Notes: a model not told the origin generated them from the letters alone. A stretch of DNA of 29,138 nt from Xylaria sp. FL1777 (GCA_022578965.1 MU400875.1:1-29138), one strand, 5' to 3'; shown: positions 9,402 to 21,860, counted from the stretch's first letter. Program-made: numbers and translations.

Positions 9402-9430
9402 CCTTTTTTTACATAAATAAAACTCTGCTT

Positions 9431-10245
9431 TAATAACCGCTAAAAACTATATTATTTCTTAGCTATACTAAAGTTTTTTAGCTATTTTAAACTTTTAAAC
9501 AATAAACAATATTTTTATTTTAATTTATAAAAACAAATTTTATTTTTAGATAAGTTGCTTTAGTTAAGCTATAATGCTTTATAATAAAACTTTGCTTAAA
9601 TTTTGTTTATTTTTTAGCACTAAGCAAGTTTGTATTTTTTACTTAAAAGATGTTTTTTTTAATAATAGCTTTTAATAAAGTTAATTTTTAGATTTAAGTT
9701 GCATTAAAAGCAAAAAAAAATAACTTATTTAAACAAAGCAATATAGTTATTATATTGCTATTTTTAACTTTAACTTAACTTGCTTTTTATTATAAAAGAT
9801 TTATTTTTTTAGCTCTAAAAAAAAGTAAAAAGCATGCTATTATTACCTTTTTTAATTTGCTAAAAGCTTAAAAAAAAAACAAAAACTATATTAAGTTTAA
9901 TTTAAACTATTTTTTAATATATCTTAATATATATTAATAATAGTAATTTTTTTAACGAGCTTTAATCTTTTTAGCATTTTTTATTTAGAACTATTAAATG
10001 CATATATTTTAACAGCGTTTTTTAATATAAAGATAAAAAGTTTTATTTTTGCAAAATCTTGTTTTTTAAACTACTAATAAGTAATTATAGCAAATCTAAC
10101 AATTTTATAAATAACTAAATTTAAATTATGTTTAAGCTTAACGTAAGTATTAATAAAAAAGTTTATTATTAATTAAAGTTACTTATGCTTAAATATTAAA
10201 AATTCTATTAACTATTTTTGTAAGTTATAAATTTTATTAAATATA
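9431..10245. other. degraded sequence, nothing secure
   Basis: Strongly mutated AT-rich DNA. On the minus strand at about 9480-9720 a patch reads LNLKINFIKSYY and LSKKYKLA with few stops and might be old coding sequence, but no family can be named and neighbouring frames are no worse. Confidence 0.5.
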
Positions 10246-10366
10246 TTATTAATTATTTTTTTTATTAATTATTTTATTAATTATTTTATCGATTATTCTA
10301 TTAATTATTTTATTTTATCGATTATTTTATTATTGATTATTTTATTGATTATTTTATTGATTATTG
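10246..10366 (+). repeat. 11-12 bp tandem repeat (ATTATTTTATTG/A)
   Basis: About ten units of ATTATTTTATT(G/A), with occasional ATCG in place of ATTG, run through this interval. It is a minisatellite with no sign of a coding role. Confidence 0.88.
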
Positions 10367-10849
10367 TAAGTATTGCTGCAATTATAGCTAATATGCTGTT
10401 TTTAACGATTTTAAATCTTAATTTAATATATAAATAATATTTACGCATTAATTTTTAATAGCGTTTATAAAGTAGCACTTTATTAATTGTATTACAAACT
10501 TTTAAAAAGCTTTTATTATAAACATTAATTATATTTTTAAACAAGCAAATAGCTTTAATTAGGAAATTCCATTTTAGCACTATATTTAATAAAAAGTAAA
10601 AACTTTTAATTACTACTAACAAAACTTAGCTTTAAACATTTTTTTAGCTTTTAAAAAAAGCACTACATTAAAAACTGTTGTTATATTTTACGTTTATAAA
10701 TTATTTTCTTTTATATAGCTTTTAAAAAGCTTCTAAAGCTAGCTTTAAAAACAGTACTACTACAAAAAAGCATTTAAAGCTACTTTTTTGCTTATAAGCC
10801 TACAAAAAAAACAAAAACAATGTTTTTGCTTTTTTTGTATTTTTTAGCT

Positions 10850-11330
10850 TTTTTATAATTGCTTTTATTTGCTACTACTACAACAACTTAAAAAATAAAA
10901 AAATTTAAACAGTTATTTTAATAAAACGCTATAAAATTATTAATATATTTTTGCTTAGTAGCTATTTTAAAAACTTATTATACTAGTTTTTTATAGTTTA
11001 CTTTTATACTAAGCTAAAGTAAAACATATAGCTAATAGTACTTTTTACTTATAATTTTTTTAATACTATTTTTAAAGTCTTTTTATAATTTGTTTATATA
11101 TATATTTTTATGCTGTTTTTTTATTACTGCTGCTATAATTTCTTTTATACGCTACTTTTTAACTTTTAATTCTTTGTTTTTCTTTTGTTTTTGCTTTTTC
11201 TGCTTGTATTTATAAGCTTTGTTTTGCAGCATTTAATTGTTTTTTGTTTTTTCCTTTTTGTGTTTTTAGTTCTTAATGTTCTTACAATATTTGCGCTAAT
11301 AAAAAAAAAAAAAAACAAACCGTTTAAAGC
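10850..11330 (-). pseudogene. Lys/Gln-rich coding-like remnant, possibly a transposase tail
   Basis: The minus strand reads HKKEKTKNN, MLQNKAYKYKQKKQKQKKNK and ELKVKK, a charged, helical, coiled-coil-like stretch with few stops. Fungal pogo/Fot1-type transposases end in similar Lys/Arg/Glu/Ala-rich tails, and the antisense ORF of the chromovirus has a similar coiled coil, so either origin is possible. Low-complexity A-rich DNA can also produce such a reading by chance. No DDE motif was found beside it. Confidence 0.25.
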
Positions 11331-12129
11331 TTTCGTTGCTTTACTAAGCTTATAGTTAGCTTAACATATTAAACATACTACTGCTAAGTTATTGCTTTTT
11401 TTTTACAACGTAAACAAGCTTTAAAACTATATTATAAAGCTAATAATAGCTATAAACTTTAAATGCTTTATTTATTAAAAAAAAGAACACGTAGCGCTAA
11501 TAATTAAGTAAAAAATAATAAATAGCATAAATAAGCTTATAATTAAGCTTATAGCTTGCTTAATAAAAATTTTCTTTAAAGGTAGCATTATAGCATAAAG
11601 CTATATTAACACTTAATAGTATTTTTATTAAGCATATTAACAATTTATTTTGCACTAAACCTTTATATTTTTTTCTGTTTTTTTTACTATAATTACTATG
11701 CTTAATACTGCTTTATTTACTGCTTATATTCTTATAATTATTACTTTTTTTTTGCTTTTAATCAAAATAAAATTAAATTATACCTACTACTATAATAAAA
11801 AAAATAATAACGCTTATTTTTAAGTAAAATACTTATGCTAGCCAAAAAGCTAGCTATAGTAACAATAACTTTAGCAAATATTCTTTTAGCTATAGCTACC
11901 CTTTTTTTTTAAACAATGCTTGTTTTTTGCTATTTACTTATTTTAAAAGCACTTATTTTAAAAAAAGCTAAATTTAATGCTAATATATCTTTTCTTTAAA
12001 CAACAAAATGCTATAACATAAAATAAAACCAGTTAAAAAAACTAAATCTTAGCTTTTTTTATATTTGCTTATACTAAAAATATTAGCAAAAACTTCTTTA
12101 GTACTAATTTATGCATCTTTTTATTTATT

Positions 12130-12262
12130 TCCCCTTTATACATATTCTTTATATATATTTTTATATATAAATATGCATTTTTATATATATACATATATAT
12201 ATAAAAACACATATACACACATATACATATATATATATATATATGTATATATATAAATACTT
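12130..12262. repeat. TA/CA microsatellite
   Basis: Runs of TATATATA mixed with ACACATATACACACATATAC. The open frame on the plus strand at 12065-12256 ends in Tyr/Ile repeats that simply translate this microsatellite. Confidence 0.9.
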
Positions 12263-14654
12263 ATTTATTTAATAAGGTTTTATTTTTTTGTTTTATTTAT
12301 TTCTTTTTATTAAATTTTATACTATATTACTTATTATGCATTATTTAATACTATATTTCCTAATTTTTTGTAACAACGTTTTAATAATATTTACTGCCTT
12401 TATTTAACCATTTTTCTTAATATTTTTGCTGTTTTTTTATTTATTAGTGCAGTAAAATATGCAGCTATAAAACAAGCCAAATAAATATATAACTTTAGTA
12501 TACCTTTTTACTGCTAATTTTATATTATAAAACCATTTTTTTTTTTAAGCAAATATATTATACTTTAGATTTTCTTTTTTTTACTAAACTAGTTCTTTTT
12601 GCTAAATACCTTGTTTTATTATACTAAAACACTTATTTTATGCTAATTAAACTTATTAGCAAATATTAAAACAAAAATATGCTGTTATATAATTTTAATT
12701 GCTTTTATAGCTTTATTGCTAGTTTTGCTTTCTTTTTTACTTATATATATTTATATTTTTATACTTATGCATTTAAGCATTAAGTTTTTTTTTTTTTTTT
12801 TTTTTTATTTAAGCATATACTTATATACCTTTTTTCTTTTAAGTATTCCTTAATACTATATTTTGCTGCTTATATGTTTCTTTAAATAACTTTTTTATAT
12901 TATATAACTTATAAAAATAGCATTTTTTAACTTTTGTTAAAAAGTATTGCTAGTATTTATATATAATAAATACCTTTAAGCTTATATATTTAAAGCAAGA
13001 GCACTTTTATTTATTAATAATTAAAACAGCAACTATATTTAAAAAGCTATAATACTTATAGTATATTAATAAAGCTAGCTAAGCTAAAAATAAAAACATA
13101 AGCTTATATTTTTAATATACTTAAGTATTAAAAACTAACTGCTGTTTTTTATAGCTTTAAAATCTAAGCAAGCTTTTTTAGCTTAGCTTTTATGTTTTAA
13201 AAGTATAACTTCTTTACTAGCTATATTTTGTAATATAATGCTAATAATATACCTAATGTAGCTTATATATATAAAGCTACCTAAACTATTATATATTATT
13301 TAGCCTTTAAAGTTTAATAGTATAGCATTAATACTTTATAATTTTTTACTAAATTTTTTATAGCTTATATAAACTAAAAACAAAAACTAAAGCTAATTTT
13401 TATAAAAAGCGCGTTTTATGCTTGCTTTAGCTTTATTTAGTTTACTACTAACTAATACTTTTAAAACTTTATAGTTTAAATAAGTAAAAACTTTAGCAAT
13501 GTATTACTAGTAGTGCTTTTTTATATAGCTATTACTTTTTTTGCTTGCTGCATTAATAACTTACTGCTTTTTTTAAATATTTACTAGCTAAGCTATTTTA
13601 AATTTACTAGTATTTAATTTTTTATATGTTATAACTTTTAAAACGTTATTATATATTTTAATTAAACAACTTAAATGCTTTATTATTTACTTAATAAGCT
13701 TACTTTGCTTTATAATTATTATTTAGTTATTTTTTAATATTTAGCTACTGCTATATATTTAGCTGCTATTATATTTTTAGCTAGCTAAATTTGTTTTATT
13801 TTTTATAATTAATAGCTAAACAAAGTAATTCTTTTTTATATATTATATGCTATTAAAAAATATAGCTAACTAGGCTTTTTTTGTTAAGCTAAAGCAACTA
13901 AAACTATTAATTATGTTTTGTTTTGTTAGTTTAGTTTACTATTTGCTTTAGTTTTTACGCAAAAAAATGCATAAAAAAAGTAAAAAAAAGCAATAAAATT
14001 AAGCAAGCTTTTAAACTATGTTTGTTTTTGTTTATAAGTTTATAAAACTTAAAAGTTTTTAAAGCATATATATTAATAACACTAAGCAGCAAAAAAAATA
14101 AGCTAATTTTTTATATTATATTACGTTTATTTTGTTTTTTGCTAAAGCAAAAAACTATAAAGTTAGCTTTTTTTATAATGTAATGCTTACTTTTATTATT
14201 TATTTTTATTAAAAACTTATATATGCTAAAATGCTATATAACTAAAAAGTTAATTTAGCATTTTAAGTTTTATAAAAAACTATACTAGCTACTATATATT
14301 ATAACTGTTTGCTAAAGCAAACATATAACTATAAAGCTTTATTGCTAAGTAGCCTTTTTTATATTATTTTATAATTAATAGTGCTATATATTTGTTTTAT
14401 TATTACTTTATGTTTTGTTTTTTTTTTAATAGCTTTAAGTTAAAACTTTTATAATTATAGCTTTTTTAAAACTTAAAACAATCCTTATATTACTAAAGTT
14501 AAAACTATAACATTATGCTTATAATTTGCTATTTATTTTTTTTAATAGCAATTATATTTTCTATAAAGGCCTATTATATACTTAAAAACTTATAAAGTTT
14601 TTTTTTTTTAATAAATTATATATTCTTAAATACTTATGTCTTTTTATCCGTTTT

Positions 14655-14790
14655 TGTTTTTTTTTTAAAGCTTTATATACTTTATTAGTTTTTGCTTTAC
14701 TTTAAAACGCTTTATATACTTTATTAGTTTTTGTCCTTTTTTTAAAAGCTTTATATACTTTATTTATATTTTTGTTTTTTTTATAAAGCC
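14655..14790 (+). repeat. 39-bp tandem repeat, 3 units
   Basis: The word AAAGCTTTATATACTTTATT recurs starting at 14667, 14706 and 14745 (39-bp period), each followed by a variable AGTTTTTG-T run. A partial fourth start occurs near 14785. The units differ mainly in the T-run length and by single transitions, such as AACGCTTT for AAAGCTTT. Confidence 0.88.
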
Positions 14791-15640
14791 CTTTTTTTCT
14801 TTCCTAAAAAAGGTTTCTTATTATAACATTATTTCTTTTATATATTTTTATTATTGTTATTTTTAAAAAAAAAAAATTAATAGCGTTATAATACTTTTTA
14901 TAATTTATTTAATTGCTTTTTTATTACGTTAGCTACTTTTAGGTCTTTTTTAGTTTGTAGTAGCTTAGCTATAAAGCTTTTTTATAGCTGCTTTTTTTTT
15001 TTTTACAATAAGTTATAACATAAAACTACGTATTAAAAAGTTTTTTTTTTTTTTGCACATTTATAAAAAAGCATAAAAAAGCTTAAAATTTTCTTTTTAT
15101 ATAAAAACGCTTTTAAACTTATTTTTTTAGTATATATTTATATTATTATAGCTATTTTATGCTTTAGTAACTTATTATACTTTTTAAAAGCCTTATTTTT
15201 GCTAAGCTTTTATTTAGCTATAGCTAAATAATTACTGCTTGTTTTAGTTTAAATTTATATGCTTATTTATTTTTTTTTAAGCGTAATTTTAAGTTTTTTC
15301 TTTTTTAACTACTTTTTTAGCTAAAAGTCTAGTTTTAGCGTTAGATTTTCTTTAGTTATGCTTTTTTTATTATTTATAAGTTTGCCTTTAAGTTAATTTT
15401 TAGCTTTTTAAGTTCTTGCATTTTAAATAAAAGTTTTAATTTTTGCTATTACTTATTAAATTAACTTTTTTATAGCTAAGCTTTTTATATAATGTTTACA
15501 AGTAGCAAAAAAATACTAGCTAGCTTATTTTTATTAAAGCTTGCTTATTATATAAGCTAACAAGCAAGCTTTTTTGCTTTGCTTAATTATTTGTGCTTTT
15601 TTTGCTTTAGCATAAAAAATATTAACATTTTTATTTTTGT
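14791..15640. other. degraded AT-rich stretch, nothing recognised
   Basis: Many T runs (near 14990-15003 and 15040-15052) and no readable domain on either strand. It sits between the 39-bp repeat and the first copy of the duplicated coding fragment. Confidence 0.5.
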
Positions 15641-16130
15641 TTTTAGTATAAAAGCTATATAAGCTTTAGCTTTTTTTTTTTGCTTTTTTTTATTAGCTGC
15701 TATACGTTTTTTTTTTTTTTTATTTTTTTTTAGAAAATATTTATACTTTTAATTTTCTAAAGTTTATAATAACATATAATCAAGTATTTTAATAGCTAAA
15801 ACAGCAATATATGTACTAAATAAGTTAAACTAGCTTATAATATAAAAAAGCTTTAGCTTAAGTTTATTATTAATAAGTTTGCTTAAAATAACATGCTTTT
15901 TAATAATAAATATATTTATATTATGTTTAAAAGTTAAGCAAATAAATATAAAAGTAAGGCTATTGCTTAGCTTATAGTTTTAAAGCTTTAAAAAAAAAGG
16001 TATTTTAATGCATAATTTTTATAAAGTAGTATGTGTTATAGTAATGTTTATATATAGCTAATTATCTTTATGCAATTTTAAAATAGCAGCAAGTTATATA
16101 AATATAATAATAGCTAACGTAATTAAACAC
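15640..16130 (-). pseudogene. duplicated unidentified coding fragment, copy 1
   Basis: Read on the minus strand from about 16110 down, this gives LTFIFICLTFKHNINIFIIK, KHVILSKLINNKLKLKLFYI, then FNLFSTYIAVLAIKILDYML and a Lys-rich tail near 15700. The block 15805-16112 recurs at 17712-18094 with the same minus-strand reading (KKHIILSKLINNKLKLKLFY). Two copies with the same frame and mostly transition differences argue for a real former protein. I do not recognise the family. Copy 1 lacks a segment of about 65-80 bp present in copy 2. It is presumably a piece of an otherwise unreadable repeated element. Confidence 0.45.
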
Positions 16131-16601
16131 TTAGTACTAAAGCATAAAGCTATAAATATACTACATTAGCTACTTTTGCTTTATTAAACTTTTTTAATAA
16201 TAACAAAAATAATAGCTTAAATAATAATGTTAAAACTTCTAGTAAGCGTTTTATTATAAAAAAAGCTAAAGTTATAGCTATAATACTAACGCTTTAAAAA
16301 AATAACAAAAATATTACTGCTTTTAGCTGCACTTTTATAAAAACAGTTATTAGTATTCTTATTATTATAATAGCTTTTTAAGCTATAAACGTTTTTATTT
16401 TTAGTAATAATATAAATATTTTAGCTGTACTGTTTTTTAGCAAAATGTTTAATTATAAAGCTTAAACAAGTATTACTTATAGCATATAGTATTATTTTTA
16501 AGCTATTAAACCTACTATTAATTCAACATTTATAAAAAAAAAGTTTAAAACTAATATAAATCTTTTTTTTAGCTTTATAAATAATTATAGCTTTAATAAA
16601 A

Positions 16602-17148
16602 AAAACTTATAAACTTAATTAAACTTTATGTTTTATTTGCTTTTTATATTTAGCATAATTTTTTTTAAACAAATTATAAGCTTTTATTTATATAAGTAAC
16701 TTAAAGTTTAAATTATTTAGTAAGTTTTGCACGCTTAAAGTAATTTGTTTAATAGTAATAGCAAGTTTTTAGCTATTATTTTTATTTAAGAAAACTTATA
16801 AACTTAATTAAACTTTACGTTTTATTTGCTTTTTATATTTAGCGTAATCTTTTTTAAACAAATTATAAACTTCTGTTTATATAAATAATTTAAGGTTTAA
16901 ATTATTTAGTAAATCTTGCATACCTAAAGCAATTTGTTTAATAATAATAGCAAGTTTTTAGCTATTATTTTTATTTAAGATTAAGTAGCTAAGCTTAAAG
17001 GTTTTTTGCTAGAAGTATTTTAAAGTTTAAATTTTTTAATAAGTTTTATATGCTTAAAGTAATTTGTTTGTTTAATAGTAATAGCAAGTTTTTAGCTATT
17101 ATTTTTGTTTAAAATTAAGTAGCTAAGCTTAAAAGTTTTTTGCTAAAC
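16602..17148 (+). repeat. 189-bp tandem repeat, about 2.8 units
   Basis: The block starting AAAACTTATAAACTTAATTA at 16602 repeats at 16791 (period 189). A third, shortened copy of its second half (AATAGCAAGTTTTTAGCTATT and on) runs to about 17110. The word ATTAAGTAGCTAAGCTTAAA follows units 2 and 3 (16980 and about 17113). Units differ mostly by transitions. It lies between the two copies of the duplicated fragment. Confidence 0.9.
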
Positions 17149-17226
17149 AACTAAATAAAAAACAAACAGAACAAATTAATAGATATAACTATTAAACTAG
17201 TATTAAAAATAGCAATAAAAGCAATT

Positions 17227-17228
<2 letters not shown>

Positions 17229-17260
<32 letters not shown>
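17229..17260 (+). repeat. poly-A tract, about 30 bp
   Basis: An uninterrupted A run from about 17230 to 17258, in a Lys-rich plus-strand context (KKEKASKKSKSASL follows). The minus-strand open frame across it (17151-17375) is a low-complexity Phe/Leu shadow. It could be an old poly-A tail of a LINE-like insertion, but no LINE coding region was read upstream. Confidence 0.6.
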
Positions 17261-17262
<2 letters not shown>

Positions 17263-17711
17263 AATAAAAAAGAAAAAGCTAGCAAAAAAAGCAAAAGTGC
17301 TTCTTTAGTAATCCTAAAGAACAAAAACTTAAATAATAAAACGCTTAAAAGAAAAAAAAAAAAAAAGAAAAGCAAAAGCAGCTAACTTTGTAAATTAAAA
17401 TATTTTTAATAACTATAAACTATGCTTTACGTACTAAAGCACTTAGTAAACTTAAAAAAAAAAGCGCTATTATGCTTTAAAAACAAAGCACTTTAAAAAA
17501 AGTTATTTTATTAAAAACTAAGGTTGCAGCAAAGTAAAAAAAGCTTAATTATAAAAAAATAGTTTAATATTTACTATATAAAAATAAGTTTTTTTTTAAT
17601 ATTTCTTAAAAAAACTTAAGAATTAATAATATTAAGCTTTTATTTATAACTATAACTTAATAGCTATTTTTTTGTAATTTAACTTTACTTTAAAAATAAA
17701 CATTTTTAATA

Positions 17712-18094
17712 GCGTACTAAATAAGTTAAGCTAGCTTATAACATAAAAAAGCTTTAGTTTAAGTTTATTATTAATAAGTTTGCTTAAAATAATATGCTTT
17801 TTAATAATAAACGCGTTTATAATTATTATGTTTAAAAGTTAAGTAAAAAAGCGCAAAAGCAGAGCTATTATTTAGCTTATAGTTTTAAAGCTTTAAAAAA
17901 AAAAGTATTTTAACATATAATTTTTATAGCAAAGCATATATTATAATAGCGTTTAAAAAAAACAAAAAAAGCTATAGCTTAAATGCTGCAAGCTTTACAT
18001 ACTAATAGCTAATAATATAAATTTTCTGTGTATAGCTAATTGTTTTTGCGCAATTTTAAAATAACAGTAAGTTATATAAATATAATAGCTAACA
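17712..18094 (-). pseudogene. duplicated unidentified coding fragment, copy 2
   Basis: Minus-strand reading gives AFFIAVIMLAIIFI, LTVILKLRKNN, LYTENLYY, LLVCKACSI, AIAFFVFFKRYYNICFAIK, then IINAFIIKKHIILSK and LINNKLKLKLFYVIS. Stops are few and fall at Gln/Trp-type codons, as expected from C-to-T decay. It matches copy 1 at 15805-16112 but keeps an extra segment (about 17945-18030) with a C-x2-C pair (VCKAC). The family is not recognised. The retained cysteines could belong to a small zinc-binding motif, but this is speculation. Confidence 0.5.
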
Positions 18095-19380
18095 TAATTA
18101 CTGCTATAAAAAAAGCTAAACTTTATTACTAATATATAGCTTTTTAAAGATTATATATAAACGTAAAAATTAAAACAAAACTATTATAGTTCTTTGTTTA
18201 AACAAATAAAACAAAAGTACTAAAAAGTAAGTAAAATATATATATAACAGTTAAAAAAAAAAAAAAGCAAAAATAAAAATATATCTAAGTATACAAAAAT
18301 AAACAACCTAGCTAAATAAAAATAACTAATATAGCTATTTAAGCTTACGCAAAAAAATTAGCTATAAATAAACAACAAATAAACTAAAAATATAGTTAAC
18401 ATGCTTTATTATACTTAGTAATTCTATAATAAGTCCTATTAATATAAATAATTGTTATAAAATAACGCTATTATTGCAGAATTAATAATAATAGTATATA
18501 TTACACTTAATATAACAATAATTATTTTAAAAATACAGGTTTTAGTTAAATAAAGTAAATTAAAGTATACTTACTATTTTTTTTATTTATTAATCTTATT
18601 ATATATTATTTTTTTAACCTTTAGTAAAATTTACAGCAAAGTATATAGTTGCTTACTTAAAAACTATTATTATAAGTAAATATATAACTACACTTAAGTA
18701 TAAAAACTAATTTTTAAACCATTATTTTATATAGCATAACAAAGCATTAAAGTATAATAGCAAGCAATAAAAAAAAAAGCTAAAAATAAGTTTTATTAGC
18801 TATATATTCTCTTAATGTTTTTAAATAACTTAAAGAATTATATAATACAAAATATAATATTAGTAGCAGCAAAAATATATATATAAAACTAAAAAAAAAA
18901 TAAAAAAAAGGTTATTAAAAAGCTTAATAAGATTAACATTTTAAAACATTAGTTTAATAGCATTGTTTATATTTAATATATTTTTAACAATGTAGTAACA
19001 AATCAAAAAAAATAAATATTTTTTTTTTTTAATCTATTTTAAAGCTTTATATAACTTAAAATATATATTATAATAGTTTAGCTTTGTTAACTTAATAAAT
19101 ACATAATAAAATATATTTTAAAAATAATTTTAAAACTTATATAAAAAGTTAAATATACTAGTACAAATATAGCTAAATACAAATAAATGTAAGCAAAAGC
19201 AAAATTAAAAGTAAATAGTAGTATTATATTATATAAAATAAGTAGCAGCATAGCTATAATAATAATATACAACAAGATTTTATAATTTTTTTTAATATAA
19301 CTTAACAAGCAAAAAACAAAACTTATAGCTTAAAAAAAAAACATTTATTAATTTATGCTAAAATATAACAAAAAAATCTA
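18095..19380. other. degraded AT-rich stretch, nothing recognised
   Basis: No domain readable. The minus-strand open frame at 19087-19308 is a hydrophobic Ile/Leu/Tyr low-complexity shadow with no counterpart elsewhere in the window. Confidence 0.5.
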
Positions 19381-20640
19381 TTATTTTTTCTTTTTAACTA
19401 TTGCTTTCTTCTTATAAGCCTTTAAAATACTGCGTTTTAAGCAACGCATAATTATAAGCAATATATTATTTTTTATACTTTTATTAGTTGCACAAGCCCT
19501 TTTACAAAAATTATGCATAAAAGCAATAGCCCTATTATTATTATCTTTATTTAAAGCTAAATTAAAGTTAATATTATTTTTATTAGTTGTTTTTAAATTA
19601 GTAAACTAAGTTAAAAATACTAGAGTATTTATATTAGTAATATTAAAAAATAGCGTTATATTTAAAGCATTTATTATTAACATTGTTGTTTTAATAAAGC
19701 TTTAACTAAAAAGTATACAAAAAACACTTTTAGTTTTAGCATTAACTATATTTCTGTTTTTAAAAATAAAGTGCTTAAAAAATATTAGTATAATAAGCAA
19801 CTAAATAATAAATAAACTTTTATTAATAGATTTTATAATCTAAAGAATGCAAAGCAAAGTTTTAATTTCTAAGTTAGCTATGTTTTTTTTAATAGTAGTT
19901 ATAGTTATACTAATATGCTTTAATACTATAATAAATGCTAATTGTTTTTAAATATGCTTTTAGTAATATAATAATAATAAACTAGCTATAAACAGCAAAC
20001 CTAGCTTTTTAATGCTAGCAAACTTAATTATATTAGTTATAATGCAAAATATAGAGTTTTCTTTATTTTTACTAGTAATAAAAATTATTAAGTTTATATT
20101 CTTAATATTTAAATTTTTTTTGTTGCAATTAGTAGAATTAATAATATTTATTGTATTAACATACTAATAGTAAATTGCATTACTAAGTATTTTTTTAGCA
20201 ATATGCCATACTAAGCTAAGCATATAAATTAAAGCTAACATTAATACTTATTATTTTTTGTTAACTTTAGTTAAAATAATAATAACTACAAAAGCAGAAA
20301 TTAAACCTTTAGTTTTTAAGTTATACTATAAAAAACGAATAAAAAAGGAAATTAATGCTTTTTGTTTCTATTCCTAGATAAATTAAATATATATATAATT
20401 TATAACACTAGTTATAGTTGCTACAAAAAGCTAATGCTAATTTAAATTGTTTTATTTAATACTAAAAATAAATATACTAAGTTTTATAAAGATTTTTAAA
20501 CAATTTAAAATACTACTTATTAATACAATGTTTTTATTAGTTCTAAAGTAATTTATTTAAAACAAAGGTTAATATAAGCAAAAAAAAACGCATTACAATA
20601 TGTTAAACTGCTTACTATAGTTATTCTACGTTAATATATG
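19381..20640 (-). pseudogene. long unidentified pseudogene with acidic stretches
   Basis: A single minus-strand frame can be followed for about 420 codons with scattered stops but no frameshift. It ends with Lys-rich KAYKKKAIVKKKK and a double stop at 19378-19383. Readable pieces in order: HILT near 20640, ISSILNCLKIFIKLSIFIFS, LKTKGLISAFVV, LVWHIAKKILSNAIYY, TSKNKENSIFCIIT, IIKFASIKKLGLLFIA, NIANLEIKTLLCIL, NALNITLFFNITNINTLVFL, NKNNINFNLALNKDNNNRAI and FMHNFCKRACATNKS. Asn/Lys runs such as NLALNKDNNN most likely derive from Asp/Glu runs through G-to-A. I do not recognise the family. Because single-frame continuity is kept, it was a real protein, presumably of a transposon. No start codon can be fixed. 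Confidence 0.6.
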
Positions 20641-21860
20641 CTTAACTAAACAAAAATAATATTATACGCTAAAGCATTATATTAACTAATAATTGTTTTT
20701 AAGTAGCTAGCAAACTTAAATTTTATATTATATTTTGTGTTTAAGTAGTTTTATATATTATAAGTTATATTATTAAACTAGCTTACTATTGTAAAAAATA
20801 AAAAAAATAATAAAACATAATTGCAACTTATAAAAAAAAAAGATTAGTTACGTTAAATTTATGCTTTTAAATCTATAATAAAGTTTAAAATATTTAATAA
20901 AAAAAAATAAAAGCTATAATAAAAAGTATAAAAAAAGCAATAAAAAAACTATTATATAGTATAGTTATTTTTAAAAAAGCTATCTAATATAAGTATATAT
21001 ATATATATACACGCGTATAATATTTATTAAAAAAATAAAAGCATACTAAAAATTATACTTTAAAACCGCTAAGCATAGTATACTAAGTATAAAGCTAAAA
21101 GTTTAGCAAATAAACTAGTAAAACTAGTTCTATAGATTTCAAAAAAATTCAAAGGTTATAACTTTAATATAATATTTTATAAACCTTAGTAAAAAAACAT
21201 TAAACTACTTCTTTAGATTTTTAAGCAACTAAAAAAAAATTAAAGTATAAACTATAGTAAAAGTACTAATTATGCATAATATTTTACTCTTTATAAAGCT
21301 AAAGCATTAGCTATTATTAAGCTACTTATAACGTTTTAATTTTAAATCAAATAAACATTTTTAACTAGGTTTAATCTATTATTAAGTATTAAAATTGCTA
21401 TATATATTAGTAAAACTTTATAATAGTTTAGTTTACTAGTTATTAGCTTAATTAATTATTTTAAAAACATTTTACATAGATCTATAAAATTAATTATATA
21501 GTATTAAGCTACCCCTAAAAGTATAGTTAAGCAATAAATACTTATAAATACTATAATACAATTGCATAAAAAATAACTAACCTAAAGGGTAAAAACTATA
21601 ACCTAAAACAAAACTAACAAAAGTAAACAAAAAAAAAACAAAAAAAAATAAAACAAAGCAATAATGCTTATATTACTACTATTTAAAAAGCTTATATAAA
21701 ATAAGCAAATTAAACTATTAGTAAAATTTATTATTATATAAAAATATGTTATAATAGCTTTTGTAAGTTTATAAACCTTAAGACTTCTTTTTTACTAAAA
21801 CTTATAAATTTAGTATTATATAATACATAATTAAGATCTAACTGCAAACATAATACATAA
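20641..21860. other. degraded stretch, nothing recognised
   Basis: It holds a short TA run (20995-21010) with an adjoining ACGCGT, many AAAGCT words, and no readable domain on either strand. The upstream (5') part of the minus-strand pseudogene may extend into its first few hundred bases. Confidence 0.45.

Larger units (their letters stand above)
8767..9430. other. low-mutation island without recognised gene
   Basis: This stretch keeps many GA, GG, TC and CC dinucleotides (for example around 8830-8880 and 8930-9000) that are almost missing elsewhere. It has a mixed, more normal base usage. I recognise no protein in it. The open frame at 9232-9420 is produced by the tandem TGCAGCTTTTATTTAT repeats and is not credible as a gene. 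The island starts at the hAT-like terminus and fades at about 9430, so it is best read as the interior of copy B. Confidence 0.6.
10367..14650. other. long degraded block, no secure family
   Basis: This 4.3 kb is strongly mutated. Remaining C and G sit almost only in GC, AC and GT. On the minus strand scattered patches look coding-derived, for example INKKTAKILRKM near 12440. I could not assemble a recognisable domain. It includes a TA/CA microsatellite (12130-12262), which produces a spurious open frame, and a long T run at about 12787-12807. It is probably one or more old transposons. Confidence 0.5.

Noticed and set aside
9232..9420. 62-codon plus-strand open frame
   Set aside because: Encoded by the 16-bp tandem repeat and its flanking direct repeat; the periodic protein has no known counterpart and there are no supporting signals.
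12065..12256. 63-codon plus-strand open frame
   Set aside because: Its second half is a translated TA/CA microsatellite.
17151..17375. 74-codon minus-strand open frame
   Set aside because: Phe-rich shadow of poly-A tracts; the opposite strand reads as a Lys-rich stretch that is itself uncertain.
19087..19308. 73-codon minus-strand hydrophobic open frame
   Set aside because: Looks like a membrane protein only because AT-rich DNA encodes Ile, Leu, Tyr and Phe; no repeat copy or family match supports it.
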